Source: Kitasatospora sp. MAA4
GTDB lineage: Bacteria > Actinomycetota > Actinomycetes > Streptomycetales > Streptomycetaceae
Reading direction: 5' to 3'
DNA length: 56,220 nt
NCBI RefSeq assembly: GCF_029893355.1
Contig: NZ_JARZAI010000043.1
Coordinates: 1-56,220 of the forward strand
Each line of letters opens with the position of its first letter. The stretch's first letter is position 1. Positions 8,073 through 17,298 of the stretch are shown one piece after another. The translations under genes were made by a program, and so were the position numbers. Under the pieces are notes generated by a model. The model was not told where the DNA came from, did no database searches, and worked only from the letters and a program-made list of their open reading frames with translations.

Positions 8073-10970
8073 GTGACACCCGGAACGCATACTGGTTTGG
8101 TGGAGTACAGCAGCGCGCTGTACGAGCGCGAAGCCGAGATCGACGCTCTGGCCGGCCTGGTGACCAGGGCCCGGAGCGGGCGGGGAGGCTTTGCTGCCGT
8201 CGAGGGGCTGCCGGGCATCGGCAAGAGCAGCCTGCTCGCCGCGGTACACGCCGTCGCCAGGAGCCATGACCTGTGGGTGGCCACCGCCCGCGGCATGGAA
8301 CTGGAGAGCGACTTCGCCTTCGGCGTCGTTCGACAGCTGTTCGAGCCGCTGCTGGCAGGGAGTGACCCTCAGCAGCGCCGGCAGCTGCTCTCCGGCGCGG
8401 CCGGCCAGGCCGACCCCGTCTTCGGGCCGGTCACGACCGGCGACAGCGCCGAGCATGACTTCGCCGTCCTGCACGGGCTGCTCTGGCTCACCACCAACCT
8501 GTCCGAGCAGCGGCCGCTGATGCTGCTCGTGGACGACATGCACTGGGCGGACGTCGCCTCGCTGCAGTTCCTGGCCTACTTACTGCCGCGGCTGGACGCG
8601 CTCGGCGTGTGCGTGGTGGCGGCCCTGCGGCGCGGCGAGCCCGGCAGCGGGCGCCAGCTGCTGGAGCGCATCACCACCGACCGGGCCTGCCTGCTGCTGC
8701 GTCCCCGGGCACTGAGCCCCGCCGCGGCCTTCAGCCTGGTGCGCGGTGAGTTCGCCCGCGGTTCGCCGGCCGAGCAGGTCGACGACGAGTTCCTGGCCGC
8801 CTGCCACAGCGCCACGGGCGGCAATCCCCTGCTCCTCAAGGAGACGGTGGCCACACTGATGCTCGAACGCGTCGCGCCGCAGGTCGGCAACGTCGGGCAG
8901 GTCGCCGAGGTCGGTCCGCGGGCCGCCGCCCGCTGGGTGTCGCTGTGGACCCGACGCCTCACCCCGGCGGCCCTGGCGCTGGCCCGGGCAGTGGCCGTCC
9001 TCGGTGACGGCGTCTCCCTCGAACAGGCCGCAGCACTGGCCGAGCTGCCGCTGACCACCGCCATGCAGGCGGGCGCCGATCTCCGGCGGATCGACCTGCT
9101 GCGCGCCGAGCCCGGTCCGGGGTCCCGGCCGGGGATCGGTTACACCCATCCCGTGGTCCGGGCGGCGGTCTATCAGGCGATGGCTCCCGAGGAGACCTGG
9201 GCGGCCCACCGGCGAGCCGCCGAGCTGCTCTTCGAGGACGGGGCCGAGGCCGAACAGGTGGCCGCGCACCTGCTGCGCTCGCCGCCCACCGGCCAGCCCC
9301 ACCTGGTCCCGCTCCTGACGCGGGCGGCACACGAGGCGCGCACCCGCGGCTCCCCGCACGCGGCCGCCACCTATCTGCAGCGCTGCCTCGGCGAGGCGTC
9401 GGGCGACGACGACCGCCTGGCGGTGCTGTCCGAACTCGGCCTGACCCTTCAGCTGACCGACACCGAGGCCTCGGTGCGCTACCTGCGCCAGGCGCTGCCG
9501 CTCGCCCGGGACGGGCGCCGACACGCCATGATCGCCAGCCTGCTGGGCACCGGCCTGCTGCTGACCCAGCGCATTCCCGAGGCCCTCGACGTGTGGCGGC
9601 ACGCCCTGGCCCAGCTACCGCCCGACGAGGCGGACCTCACCGCGAGGCTGCAGGCCGACATCCTGTCGATCCCCCTCCTGGAACCGGCCGGCCCCGGCCT
9701 GCGCCAGGACATCCTCCGCCAGGTCGGCCGGCAGCGGCAGCGGCAGCCGGGGCTCGCCCCGACCCCGGGTGGGCGCATCCTGGACTGCGTCATCGCCGGA
9801 CACGACGCCATCGTCGGCGACCCTCGCGCGGTGCCGCGGGCGCTGCGTGCCCTGGAGGACAGCCGGCTCCTCGGGAAGGCCGTCGGCGTCACCCCTGCGG
9901 TCCTGGCCTGGTGGGTGCTGATCTGCGCCGACCGGCCCGAGGCGCTTACCAGCCTGGACCTTGCGGTCACCCAGGCCTACCACGAGGGTTCGACCGCCAG
10001 CCTCACCTCCGCCCTCACCTACCGCGCCCTCGCCTGGCTGCGCCGCGGCAGCCTGGCCGAGGCCGAGGCCGACGCGCTGGATGCCGTCTCGGCCACCGAG
10101 ACCTCCGGCATCAGCCTGCACCGCCTCGTCCTCGGCCCGATCTGGGCCGAGGTCCTGATGGAACAGGGCCGGTTGCCCGAGGCCGAGAAGGCGCTGGAGT
10201 GGGCGCTGGAAGGCGACACGCTCCCGCTGACCGGCCTCATTTACCACCTGCTGCTGCGCCGCGCCCGGCTCCTGCGCCTGCTGGGAGACATCGGTGGGGC
10301 CCTGGAGACCGCCCTGGCCGCAGGCGAGGCCTTCATGGCGGCGGGCGGCCAGAATCCCGCGGTCCTCCCCTGGCAGTCCGAGGCGGCCCTCTGCCTGCAC
10401 CTGCTGGACCGGGACGCCGAGGCACAGGTGCTGGCCCTGGAGGAGCTGCGGCTGACCCGTGACTGGAGCGCGCCGCTGGCACGAGGCCGCGCGCTGCGGG
10501 TGGCCGGGCTCGTCCACCGCGGTGAACCGGGCACCACGTTCCTCGAACAGGCCGTACAGCGGCTGGAATCGACCCAGGCCCGCCTGGAGTACGCCAAGGC
10601 CGCCGCCGAGTACGGGGCGTCCCTGCGCCGCGGCGGCCAGCGCACGGACTCCCGGCGTGTCCTCACCGAGGCTCTCGACGTCGCCCGCACCTGTGGTGCG
10701 ACAGCGCTGATGGAGCAGGTCCTGGCCGAGCTCAAGGCCGGTGGCGGCCGCCCGCGCCGACACATGGTCAGCGGATCCGAGTCGCTGACCCCCAGCGAGA
10801 TCCGGGTCGCCGAGCTGGCCGCGGCCGGCCGGTCGAACCGCGAGATCGCCCAGACCCTGTTCGTCACGCCCAAGACCGTGGAGGCCCACCTGGCCAGCTC
10901 CTACCGCAAGCTCGGCATCACCAGCCGACGCCAACTCGCCGACCAGCTCCCGCCCCCGACCTCGACCTGA
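8073..10970 (+). CDS. LuxR-family LAL-type ATP-binding regulator with a TTA codon
   Basis: This encodes a 965-residue LAL regulator (GTG 8073; an in-frame GTG at 8100 is an equally possible start). Walker A is GLPGIGKSS at residues 45-53 and Walker B is LMLLVDDMHWAD near residue 150. A long helical TPR-like middle follows. The C-terminal LuxR helix-turn-helix reads TPSEIRVAELAAAG then SNREIAQTLFVTPKTVEAHL. A TTA leucine codon at 8580-8582 suggests bldA-dependent translation. The hybrid kinase gene starts 33 bases after the stop, so this gene is probably co-transcribed with the kinase and response regulator. It likely acts as a DNA-binding activator; its targets are unknown. Confidence 0.9.
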   Translation: MTPGTHTGLVEYSSALYEREAEIDALAGLVTRARSGRGGFAAVEGLPGIGKSSLLAAVHAVARSHDLWVATARGMELESDFAFGVVRQLFEPLLAGSDPQQRRQLLSGAAGQADPVFGPVTTGDSAEHDFAVLHGLLWLTTNLSEQRPLMLLVDDMHWADVASLQFLAYLLPRLDALGVCVVAALRRGEPGSGRQLLERITTDRACLLLRPRALSPAAAFSLVRGEFARGSPAEQVDDEFLAACHSATGGNPLLLKETVATLMLERVAPQVGNVGQVAEVGPRAAARWVSLWTRRLTPAALALARAVAVLGDGVSLEQAAALAELPLTTAMQAGADLRRIDLLRAEPGPGSRPGIGYTHPVVRAAVYQAMAPEETWAAHRRAAELLFEDGAEAEQVAAHLLRSPPTGQPHLVPLLTRAAHEARTRGSPHAAATYLQRCLGEASGDDDRLAVLSELGLTLQLTDTEASVRYLRQALPLARDGRRHAMIASLLGTGLLLTQRIPEALDVWRHALAQLPPDEADLTARLQADILSIPLLEPAGPGLRQDILRQVGRQRQRQPGLAPTPGGRILDCVIAGHDAIVGDPRAVPRALRALEDSRLLGKAVGVTPAVLAWWVLICADRPEALTSLDLAVTQAYHEGSTASLTSALTYRALAWLRRGSLAEAEADALDAVSATETSGISLHRLVLGPIWAEVLMEQGRLPEAEKALEWALEGDTLPLTGLIYHLLLRRARLLRLLGDIGGALETALAAGEAFMAAGGQNPAVLPWQSEAALCLHLLDRDAEAQVLALEELRLTRDWSAPLARGRALRVAGLVHRGEPGTTFLEQAVQRLESTQARLEYAKAAAEYGASLRRGGQRTDSRRVLTEALDVARTCGATALMEQVLAELKAGGGRPRRHMVSGSESLTPSEIRVAELAAAGRSNREIAQTLFVTPKTVEAHLASSYRKLGITSRRQLADQLPPPTST

Positions 10971-11003
10971 GCCCCCGTGAGCGAGACCGACAAGGAGCCC
11001 CGC

Positions 11004-14000
11004 ATGCGGCACACCACTGGCGCAGAGCGCACGACCCGGTCCTCCACCGGGAACGAGCGCAGCCGCAGGGCGCGTCGCCCGCGGTTCCTGCCCAGGCCGC
11101 GCATCTGGCACAAGCTGGCGGCCATCTTCCTGGCCCTCACCCTCCCACTCGGCCTCACCGCCGCCTTCCTGGTCAACGAGCAGAACAGCCGGATCACCCT
11201 CTCCCAGAACGAGGTCAACGGGCTCAGCGTGATCCGCCTGCTCAACCCGCTGCTCCTGAACGTCTCCACGCACCGCACCCTGGTGCGGCATCAACTGACC
11301 GGCGAGCCGGTCCCGCCGGGCCAGATCGCGGCCGTGGAGAGCACCATCGACCAGGAGTTCGGCGCCCTCGACTCCGTCAACCGCTCGCTCGGGTCGGTCC
11401 TGGGGACCTCCGCCCCCGCCCTCGCCCAGAGCGGAATGCCCCAGTTGCTCCCCGCCACGCTGACTCAGGAGTGGAACAGGATCAAGACCGGGCCGCTCGA
11501 CCTGGCCACCAGCGAGGCCATGAACGAGCAGCTGACCACCGGCCTGATCAACCTGATCTCCTACGTCGGCGACCACAGCGGACTGCTCATCGACCCCGAC
11601 CTCGACACCAGCTACGTGCTGATCGCCCTGTCCCTGTGGGAACCGCGGATCACCGACCACCTGGCCGACCTCGGGGACACCACCGAGGCCCAACTGGGAC
11701 AGGCCTCGGCCACATCCGGCGGCGCGCGCGCCGTCGCGAACGCCGGTGACGACCTCGGGCAGGACATGGAGCAGCTCCAGACCACCCTGTCCCGGGCCTT
11801 CGCCGACACCCCCCACATCAACAACGACCGGAACCTCCAGCCCACGGTCGGTCCACTGCTCCAGCAGCTCGGTCAGTCGGTCACCAGCCTGGCCGCCGTC
11901 AGCAACCAGCTCGCCACCTCCAGCGGCCCGCAGAGCGTCTCGGCGAGCGCCTACACCACCCAGTTGGCCGCGACCCGGCAGGCGGACGGCCGGCTCTCCG
12001 ACGCCCTGTGGGGCCAGGGGAACGCGATGCTGCACACCCGGGAGCACCGGGACTTCCTGCACAACGTGGCCACGCTCTCGATCATCGGCGCCGCCCTCGC
12101 CCTGGTCACCGCCATGACCGTGTTCATCGGCCGCCGCATGGTCAAGGATCTGGGCAACGTCGCCGAGGCCGCCGACTCCCTCACCCGGGGCGACCTCGGG
12201 TGGCGTGCCCGCGTGAAGAGCCGGGACGAGATCGCCACCGTGGCCGCGGCGTTCAACGCCATGGCCGCTCGGCTCCAGGACAGCTACACCGCCATCGAGC
12301 GCAAGGTCCGCCAGCGCACCAGCCAACTCGACCAGCGCAACGCCTCGGTCGAACTGCTTGAGGGCGTCGCCTCCGCGGCCAACGTGGCCGCCACACCGGA
12401 GCAGGCGGCCCAGGTCATCCTCGATCTGGTGTGCGCCTACACCCGATGGCCGGTCGGCCGCGCCGGCCTCGACCATCCCCCGATTCGGCCCCCCGACGAC
12501 CAGCCGGCCACGCCCGCCACGGTCACCTCGGTCTGGCACCTGGACGCCACGGGCGGTCCGCTCAGGGAACTGCTGGAGGCTGTCCAGGCCTCGGCGCACG
12601 GGGGACTCGCCGATCAGGTCCGGACCAGTGGCGAACCCGCCTGGATCAGCGACCTCGACCAGGACCCGGATCTGGCGGCCGAGCGGAGGAACAGCGGGAC
12701 GCAGCTGCGCAGTTACCTGGTGTTTCCGCTGTTGCAAGGCCAGCAGGTCTCCGGCGTACTCGAGTTCCTCGCCCCCGGGCCCACCGAGCCGGACGAGGCG
12801 CTGTGCAAACTCGTCCTCAATGCCGGCACCCAGCTCGGGCGAGTCCTCGAACGTGCCCACTCCGCACAGCAGTTGCAGATCTCCAAGGAGACCGCAGAAG
12901 TCGCCAACCAGGCGAAAGGCACCTTCCTCGCCACGATGAGCCACGAGATCCGCACTCCGCTCAACTCCGTGATCGGCATGACCGACCTGCTCCTGGACAC
13001 GCGCCTGGAGAGCGAGCAGCGCGAGTTCGTCGAGATCATCCACGACAGCGGGGAGAGCCTGTTGATGATCATCAACGACATCCTCGACTTCTCCAAGATC
13101 GAAGCCGGCAAGCTCGACCTGGACAACAAGTCCATTGACCTGCGCCGCTGCATCGAGGGTGCATTCGACCTGATCGCCAGCCGAGCCGCCCAGAAGAACC
13201 TCGACCTCGCCTACATCGTCGACCCGAGCATCCCGCACGAGGTGATGGGCGACCCGCTGCGCCTGCGCCAGGTCATCGGCAACCTGCTCAGCAACGCGGT
13301 CAAGTTCACGCCCGAGGGCGAGGTGGTGCTCTCCGTCGAGCCCGGGCCGGACCTGGCCGACACCGCCGGCGGCGATCACCTGGACCACCTGGACCTGCAC
13401 TTCGCCGTCCGCGACACCGGCATCGGCATCACCGCCGACCGCATGGAACTGCTCTTCCACGCCTTCGAGCAGCTCGACACGTCCAGCAGCAGGCGCTTCG
13501 AGGGCACCGGCCTGGGGCTGGCGATCAGTCAGCGCCTCACCGAACTCATGGGTGGAACGATCTGGGCGGAGAGCACCCCGGGCCAGGGGTCCACCTTCCA
13601 CTTCACCATCCGTACCCGGCAGACACCCGCCGCGATGCGGATCCGCTCCAAACCGACCCGGCTGCCCGACCTCCAGGACAAGCGCCTGCTGGTGGTCGAC
13701 GACAACGCCACCAACCGCATGATCCTCACTCTCCAGGGAGAGTCCTGGGGAATGGTCGTCCGCGCCACCGAATTCCCGCACGAGGCCCTCGACTGGATCC
13801 GCCGTGGCGATCCCTTCGACATCGGCATCCTGGACTACCAGTTCCCGGAGACGAATGGTGCCGCGCTCTCCCACGAGATCCGCCGCTGGCGGGACCGGGC
13901 CGCCCTGCCGCTCATCCTGCTCACCTCGGTCGGCCGCCACAGTGCCGAGACCCTCACCGAGTTCGACAGCTACCACACCAAACCCATCAAGGCGGACCAC

Positions 14001-14891
14001 CTGTACGACGAGATCCGCAGCGCACTCCAGAGCCTGCCGCAGGCCGCCGCCCAGCCGTCCGCGTCCCGGCCGGCGCCGACCCGTGCTCCCCAAGCGCAGC
14101 CGCCCGCCCACGACCTGCGCATCCTGCTCGCGGAGGACAACCAGACGAACCGCGTGCTGGTGCTGCACATGCTCAAGCGGCTCGGATACCGCGCGCAGGT
14201 GGCCGAGAACGGCGTCCAGGCCCTGGACGCCCTCCGGCAGCAGCCCTACGACGTGGTCCTGATGGACGTCCAGATGCCCCACATGGACGGGCTCGAAGCA
14301 GCACGCCGCATCCACCGGGAATGGCCTCGCCAGACCCGGCCGCGCATCATCGCCATGACCGCCAACGCCATGGCCGGCGACCGCGAGGCCTGCCTCGCCG
14401 CGGGTATGGACGACTACCTCAGCAAGCCGCTGCGCCTGGGAGAACTCAGCCGCGCCCTGCGCCGCTGCCGGCCGAACGACCACCCGCCATCCGCCGACGC
14501 GGCGCCGTCGGAGGGGGAGTCGGCGTGGGAGCCGGAGGGGGAGCAGCCCCTCGACGCCGGCACCGTGCAGCGGCTCGTCGAGTCGCTCACGCCGGCCTTC
14601 GCCGCCGAGGTCATCGGGGCGTTCCTCGAGGACTCGCCCGCTCTCCTGGCGACCATCGGTTCGGCGATCCCGGCAGGCGATCCCGACGAGGTCCACCGCG
14701 CCGCCCACACGCTGCGATCCAACGCGACCACCTTCGGCGCAACTGTCCTGGCCGCCCTGTGCGCGGACCTCGAGCACCGCGCGGCACAAGGGGCGCTGGC
14801 CGAAGCCGCACCCGTGGTCCCACGCATCGAGACCGAGTACCGCAGATGCCGAAAGGCCCTGGAACGACTGAGAGCAGAGCTCACACCATGA
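11004..14891 (+). CDS. Membrane hybrid histidine kinase with two REC domains and HPt
   Basis: This encodes a 1295-residue sensor kinase. ATG 11004 is preferred because AAGGAG lies at 10992-10997; GTG 10977 is the alternative. Domain order: a TM helix near residues 37-56, a ~300-residue extracytoplasmic helical sensor, a second TM near 355-375, HAMP, a GAF-like region (about 450-630), HisKA with His647 in MSHEIRTPLNS, HATPase with an NLLSNAVKF N box, a first receiver (LLVVDDNATN, acceptor Asp944), a second receiver (ILLAEDNQTN, acceptor Asp1088) and a C-terminal HPt with His1235 in HRAAHTLRSN. This is a complete His-Asp-His phosphorelay in one chain. The response regulator gene overlaps its stop as ATGA. 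The ligand is unknown. Confidence 0.93.
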   Translation: MRHTTGAERTTRSSTGNERSRRARRPRFLPRPRIWHKLAAIFLALTLPLGLTAAFLVNEQNSRITLSQNEVNGLSVIRLLNPLLLNVSTHRTLVRHQLTGEPVPPGQIAAVESTIDQEFGALDSVNRSLGSVLGTSAPALAQSGMPQLLPATLTQEWNRIKTGPLDLATSEAMNEQLTTGLINLISYVGDHSGLLIDPDLDTSYVLIALSLWEPRITDHLADLGDTTEAQLGQASATSGGARAVANAGDDLGQDMEQLQTTLSRAFADTPHINNDRNLQPTVGPLLQQLGQSVTSLAAVSNQLATSSGPQSVSASAYTTQLAATRQADGRLSDALWGQGNAMLHTREHRDFLHNVATLSIIGAALALVTAMTVFIGRRMVKDLGNVAEAADSLTRGDLGWRARVKSRDEIATVAAAFNAMAARLQDSYTAIERKVRQRTSQLDQRNASVELLEGVASAANVAATPEQAAQVILDLVCAYTRWPVGRAGLDHPPIRPPDDQPATPATVTSVWHLDATGGPLRELLEAVQASAHGGLADQVRTSGEPAWISDLDQDPDLAAERRNSGTQLRSYLVFPLLQGQQVSGVLEFLAPGPTEPDEALCKLVLNAGTQLGRVLERAHSAQQLQISKETAEVANQAKGTFLATMSHEIRTPLNSVIGMTDLLLDTRLESEQREFVEIIHDSGESLLMIINDILDFSKIEAGKLDLDNKSIDLRRCIEGAFDLIASRAAQKNLDLAYIVDPSIPHEVMGDPLRLRQVIGNLLSNAVKFTPEGEVVLSVEPGPDLADTAGGDHLDHLDLHFAVRDTGIGITADRMELLFHAFEQLDTSSSRRFEGTGLGLAISQRLTELMGGTIWAESTPGQGSTFHFTIRTRQTPAAMRIRSKPTRLPDLQDKRLLVVDDNATNRMILTLQGESWGMVVRATEFPHEALDWIRRGDPFDIGILDYQFPETNGAALSHEIRRWRDRAALPLILLTSVGRHSAETLTEFDSYHTKPIKADHLYDEIRSALQSLPQAAAQPSASRPAPTRAPQAQPPAHDLRILLAEDNQTNRVLVLHMLKRLGYRAQVAENGVQALDALRQQPYDVVLMDVQMPHMDGLEAARRIHREWPRQTRPRIIAMTANAMAGDREACLAAGMDDYLSKPLRLGELSRALRRCRPNDHPPSADAAPSEGESAWEPEGEQPLDAGTVQRLVESLTPAFAAEVIGAFLEDSPALLATIGSAIPAGDPDEVHRAAHTLRSNATTFGATVLAALCADLEHRAAQGALAEAAPVVPRIETEYRRCRKALERLRAELTP

Positions 14892-15445
14892 CCACGGACA
14901 CAGGCCGCGTACTGGTGGTCGACGACGACCGCACCAACCGCATGATGCTGACCTACCGGCTGGAGATCAACGGAATCCACGCCACGGCCGCCGAGAACGG
15001 GCAGCAGGCACTGCGCCTCATGAGGGAGGAGACATTCCACGTCGTGCTCCTCGACATCGTCATGCCTCAGATGGACGGCTACACCACCCTGGAGATCATG
15101 AAAGGCGACCCCGCACTCCGCCCGACCCCCGTGATCGTGATCTCCCAGCTGGACGAGATGGACAGCGTCATCCGGTGCCTGGAGCTCGGCGCCGAGGACT
15201 ACCTGCCCAAACCCCTCAACGCGTTGCTACTCATGGCCCGCGTCAACGGCATCCTGCTGCGCAGTCGGCTCAGCCGGATCGAGGAGGACCACCAACGGCA
15301 GGTCGCCCGGCTGATCGAGGCCGTCACCGCCGCGGAGAACGGCACCTTCGATCCTCCGTCGCTCGACGCCGTCGCCGAGCGCGACGACCACCTCGGAGAA
15401 CTCGCCCGGGCACTGCAGCGGACGCTACCCAGCCTCCCCCGGTAG
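14888..15445 (+). CDS. Stand-alone response regulator (CheY-like plus short tail)
   Basis: This encodes a 185-residue receiver-domain protein with acidic triad residues VDDD near position 11-14, phosphoacceptor Asp56 in VVLLDIVMP and the conserved Lys108 in LPKPL. No DNA-binding domain follows; the last 60 residues are helical and charged, so output is by protein contact or by passing phosphate on. Its ATG overlaps the hybrid kinase stop, which makes the kinase its obvious partner. The kinase HPt domain (His1235) is the natural phosphate donor. The longer in-frame extension upstream is only a shadow of the kinase gene. Confidence 0.9.
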   Translation: MTTDTGRVLVVDDDRTNRMMLTYRLEINGIHATAAENGQQALRLMREETFHVVLLDIVMPQMDGYTTLEIMKGDPALRPTPVIVISQLDEMDSVIRCLELGAEDYLPKPLNALLLMARVNGILLRSRLSRIEEDHQRQVARLIEAVTAAENGTFDPPSLDAVAERDDHLGELARALQRTLPSLPR

Positions 15446-15564
15446 CGGCATCCCTCGCTACGGCAGCCTTTCCTGACGAACCGTCATTCGCCTCGTGTCG
15501 CGTTCTGTACTCTTTCGATGCTGTGCATGGGGGAGCTGTCAACGCGAACGCCGGGGGAGGCAGA

Positions 15565-17298
15565 GTGAGCGTCCAGGAGGCGCGGCGCGGCAGCGGGCAG
15601 GCGGTGCGGATCGAGGACGAGGACGAGCAGCGCCGGTTATCCGTCTACCATCTCGTCGGCTTGGCGGCCGGGGGCGTTTTCGGCTCGGGCTGGCTGATGG
15701 GCGCGCAGGAAGCGTACCAACAGGCCGGTTCCAGCGCCTGGTTGGCTTGGCTGGTCGGCGGCGGGCTGATGCTGGTGATGGCCTGGGTGATGGTCGAGCT
15801 GAGCACCGCCGCCCCCAAGACCGGCGGGCTGATCTTCCTACCCCTGCAGAGCAGCGGCCCACTGGTGGCGACCGTGATCGCCGCGGGGCTGTGGATCTTC
15901 TACGCGATCAACTCGGCCAGCGAGGCCCTGGCGATGACCCAGGGGCTCTCCTGGAAGTTCCCCTGGCTTCTCGCCGACCACGGTCTCACCCTCATGGGCT
16001 GGGGATACGCGCTGGCCTTCATGATGGTGATCTCCGCGGTCAACCTGATCGCGCCGCGGCTCCTCTTCCGGTTCTCCACCGGGCTGACGTTGGCGAAGGT
16101 CGCCATCCCCATCATGGCCGTCCCGCTGCTGCTCACGAGCGCCTTGCACCACGGCATTGTTCAATCGACTGCCCGCGGACACGGCTACGGTGCGGTCCTG
16201 GCAGCCGTGGTCGACAGCGGTGTCATCTACGCGTATGTGGGCTTCCAGGCACCGCTCGAGTTCGCCGGGAACATCAAGCGGCGCGGGATCGGCGAGGCGG
16301 CCCGACTGCGCTGGGCGGTCTTCGGGACGATAGCCGCCTCGACCGCGCTGTACATCGCACTTCAGGTGGTCTTCAGCAAGTACCAGATACTCCGGCAACC
16401 ACACGCGCCCAGCGCGTCCCAGACCACGGGCAGGTCCGACTCGCCCTTCGTCGACTTCGCCTTCGCCGCCAACCTGAACGTGTTGGGGTGGCTGCTCAGG
16501 ATCGACGCCGTGGCCTCGCCCTTCGGCGCCGGCCTCGTCTTCGGACAGTCGGTGACCCGCGAGGTCGCCGCGCTCAGCCGTGCGCACCTCACGCACCGGG
16601 GCCTGCAGAGCGCCCGCAAAGCCTCCCTGCGGCAGCGCTACGACGTCTACTGGCTGATCCTGCTGGTCGACTTCTTCATCGGGGCGATCGTGTTGCGGCT
16701 GGCCGGCGGGAACCGGGCCCCACTGACCGCGGTCACCGGGATCCTGACGCTGATCATCTATGCGTTCCCGGCTGTGGTTCTGGTGTCGCTGCGGAGCAAC
16801 CTGGGGCTCTACTCAGCGCGGCGGCGCACCGTCCACGAGGGGGTGGCACGGGTGAGTTTCACGCTGATCGCACTGATCCTCTACGGTGCGGGCTGGGCGA
16901 GCATGTGGCGCGCCATGACATCCCTCGCCGCGGGCAGCATCCTGCTGCTGGTGCTCCCCGTCCTCTCGCGGCGGCTCCCGGTCCTCGGACGGGTCTACGA
17001 CGCCAAGGAGCACATGACGCTACTGCGCCACTGGCGCACCAGTGCGGCGGCCCAGGCGGCGATCTGGTTGACCGCCTATCTGGGCGCACTGATGCTGCTG
17101 ACGCTGCTGGGCAACTCCTCGGTCGGGACGCACCGAGAGTTCGCGGTGGGGGTGCTGGTGGTCGCCGTGGCACTCGGGGCATTCGAGGCCCTGGTCAGAA
17201 CGTCGCGCCAGCACGTGGGGAAGGAGGCCCCCCTGCTGCCGGCACCGACACCCGCCCCCGCGGCCGCCGCCGCCCGGACTAACGAAGCGAGCGGATGA
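15565..17298 (+). CDS. APC-superfamily amino acid permease-like transporter
   Basis: This encodes a 577-residue integral membrane protein that starts at GTG 15565 with GGGGGAGG just upstream. About 12 hydrophobic helices are visible. The N-terminal VYHLVGLAAGGVFGSGWL segment fits the first helix of APC-family permeases, with GSGW in place of the usual glycine-rich substrate loop. A large insert separates helices near residues 270-330. It probably imports an amino acid or related solute; the substrate cannot be read from sequence. A TTA codon at 15637-15639 suggests bldA dependence. The 3' end overlaps the convergent helical-protein gene by 20 bases. The 119-base upstream gap separates it from the response regulator. 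Confidence 0.85.
   Translation: MSVQEARRGSGQAVRIEDEDEQRRLSVYHLVGLAAGGVFGSGWLMGAQEAYQQAGSSAWLAWLVGGGLMLVMAWVMVELSTAAPKTGGLIFLPLQSSGPLVATVIAAGLWIFYAINSASEALAMTQGLSWKFPWLLADHGLTLMGWGYALAFMMVISAVNLIAPRLLFRFSTGLTLAKVAIPIMAVPLLLTSALHHGIVQSTARGHGYGAVLAAVVDSGVIYAYVGFQAPLEFAGNIKRRGIGEAARLRWAVFGTIAASTALYIALQVVFSKYQILRQPHAPSASQTTGRSDSPFVDFAFAANLNVLGWLLRIDAVASPFGAGLVFGQSVTREVAALSRAHLTHRGLQSARKASLRQRYDVYWLILLVDFFIGAIVLRLAGGNRAPLTAVTGILTLIIYAFPAVVLVSLRSNLGLYSARRRTVHEGVARVSFTLIALILYGAGWASMWRAMTSLAAGSILLLVLPVLSRRLPVLGRVYDAKEHMTLLRHWRTSAAAQAAIWLTAYLGALMLLTLLGNSSVGTHREFAVGVLVVAVALGAFEALVRTSRQHVGKEAPLLPAPTPAPAAAAARTNEASG

Noticed and set aside
9615..14789. A 1724-codon open frame antisense to the LAL and hybrid kinase genes
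   Set aside because: Shadow frame in very GC-rich DNA. Its sequence is low complexity and it lies over two genes with clear motifs on the other strand.
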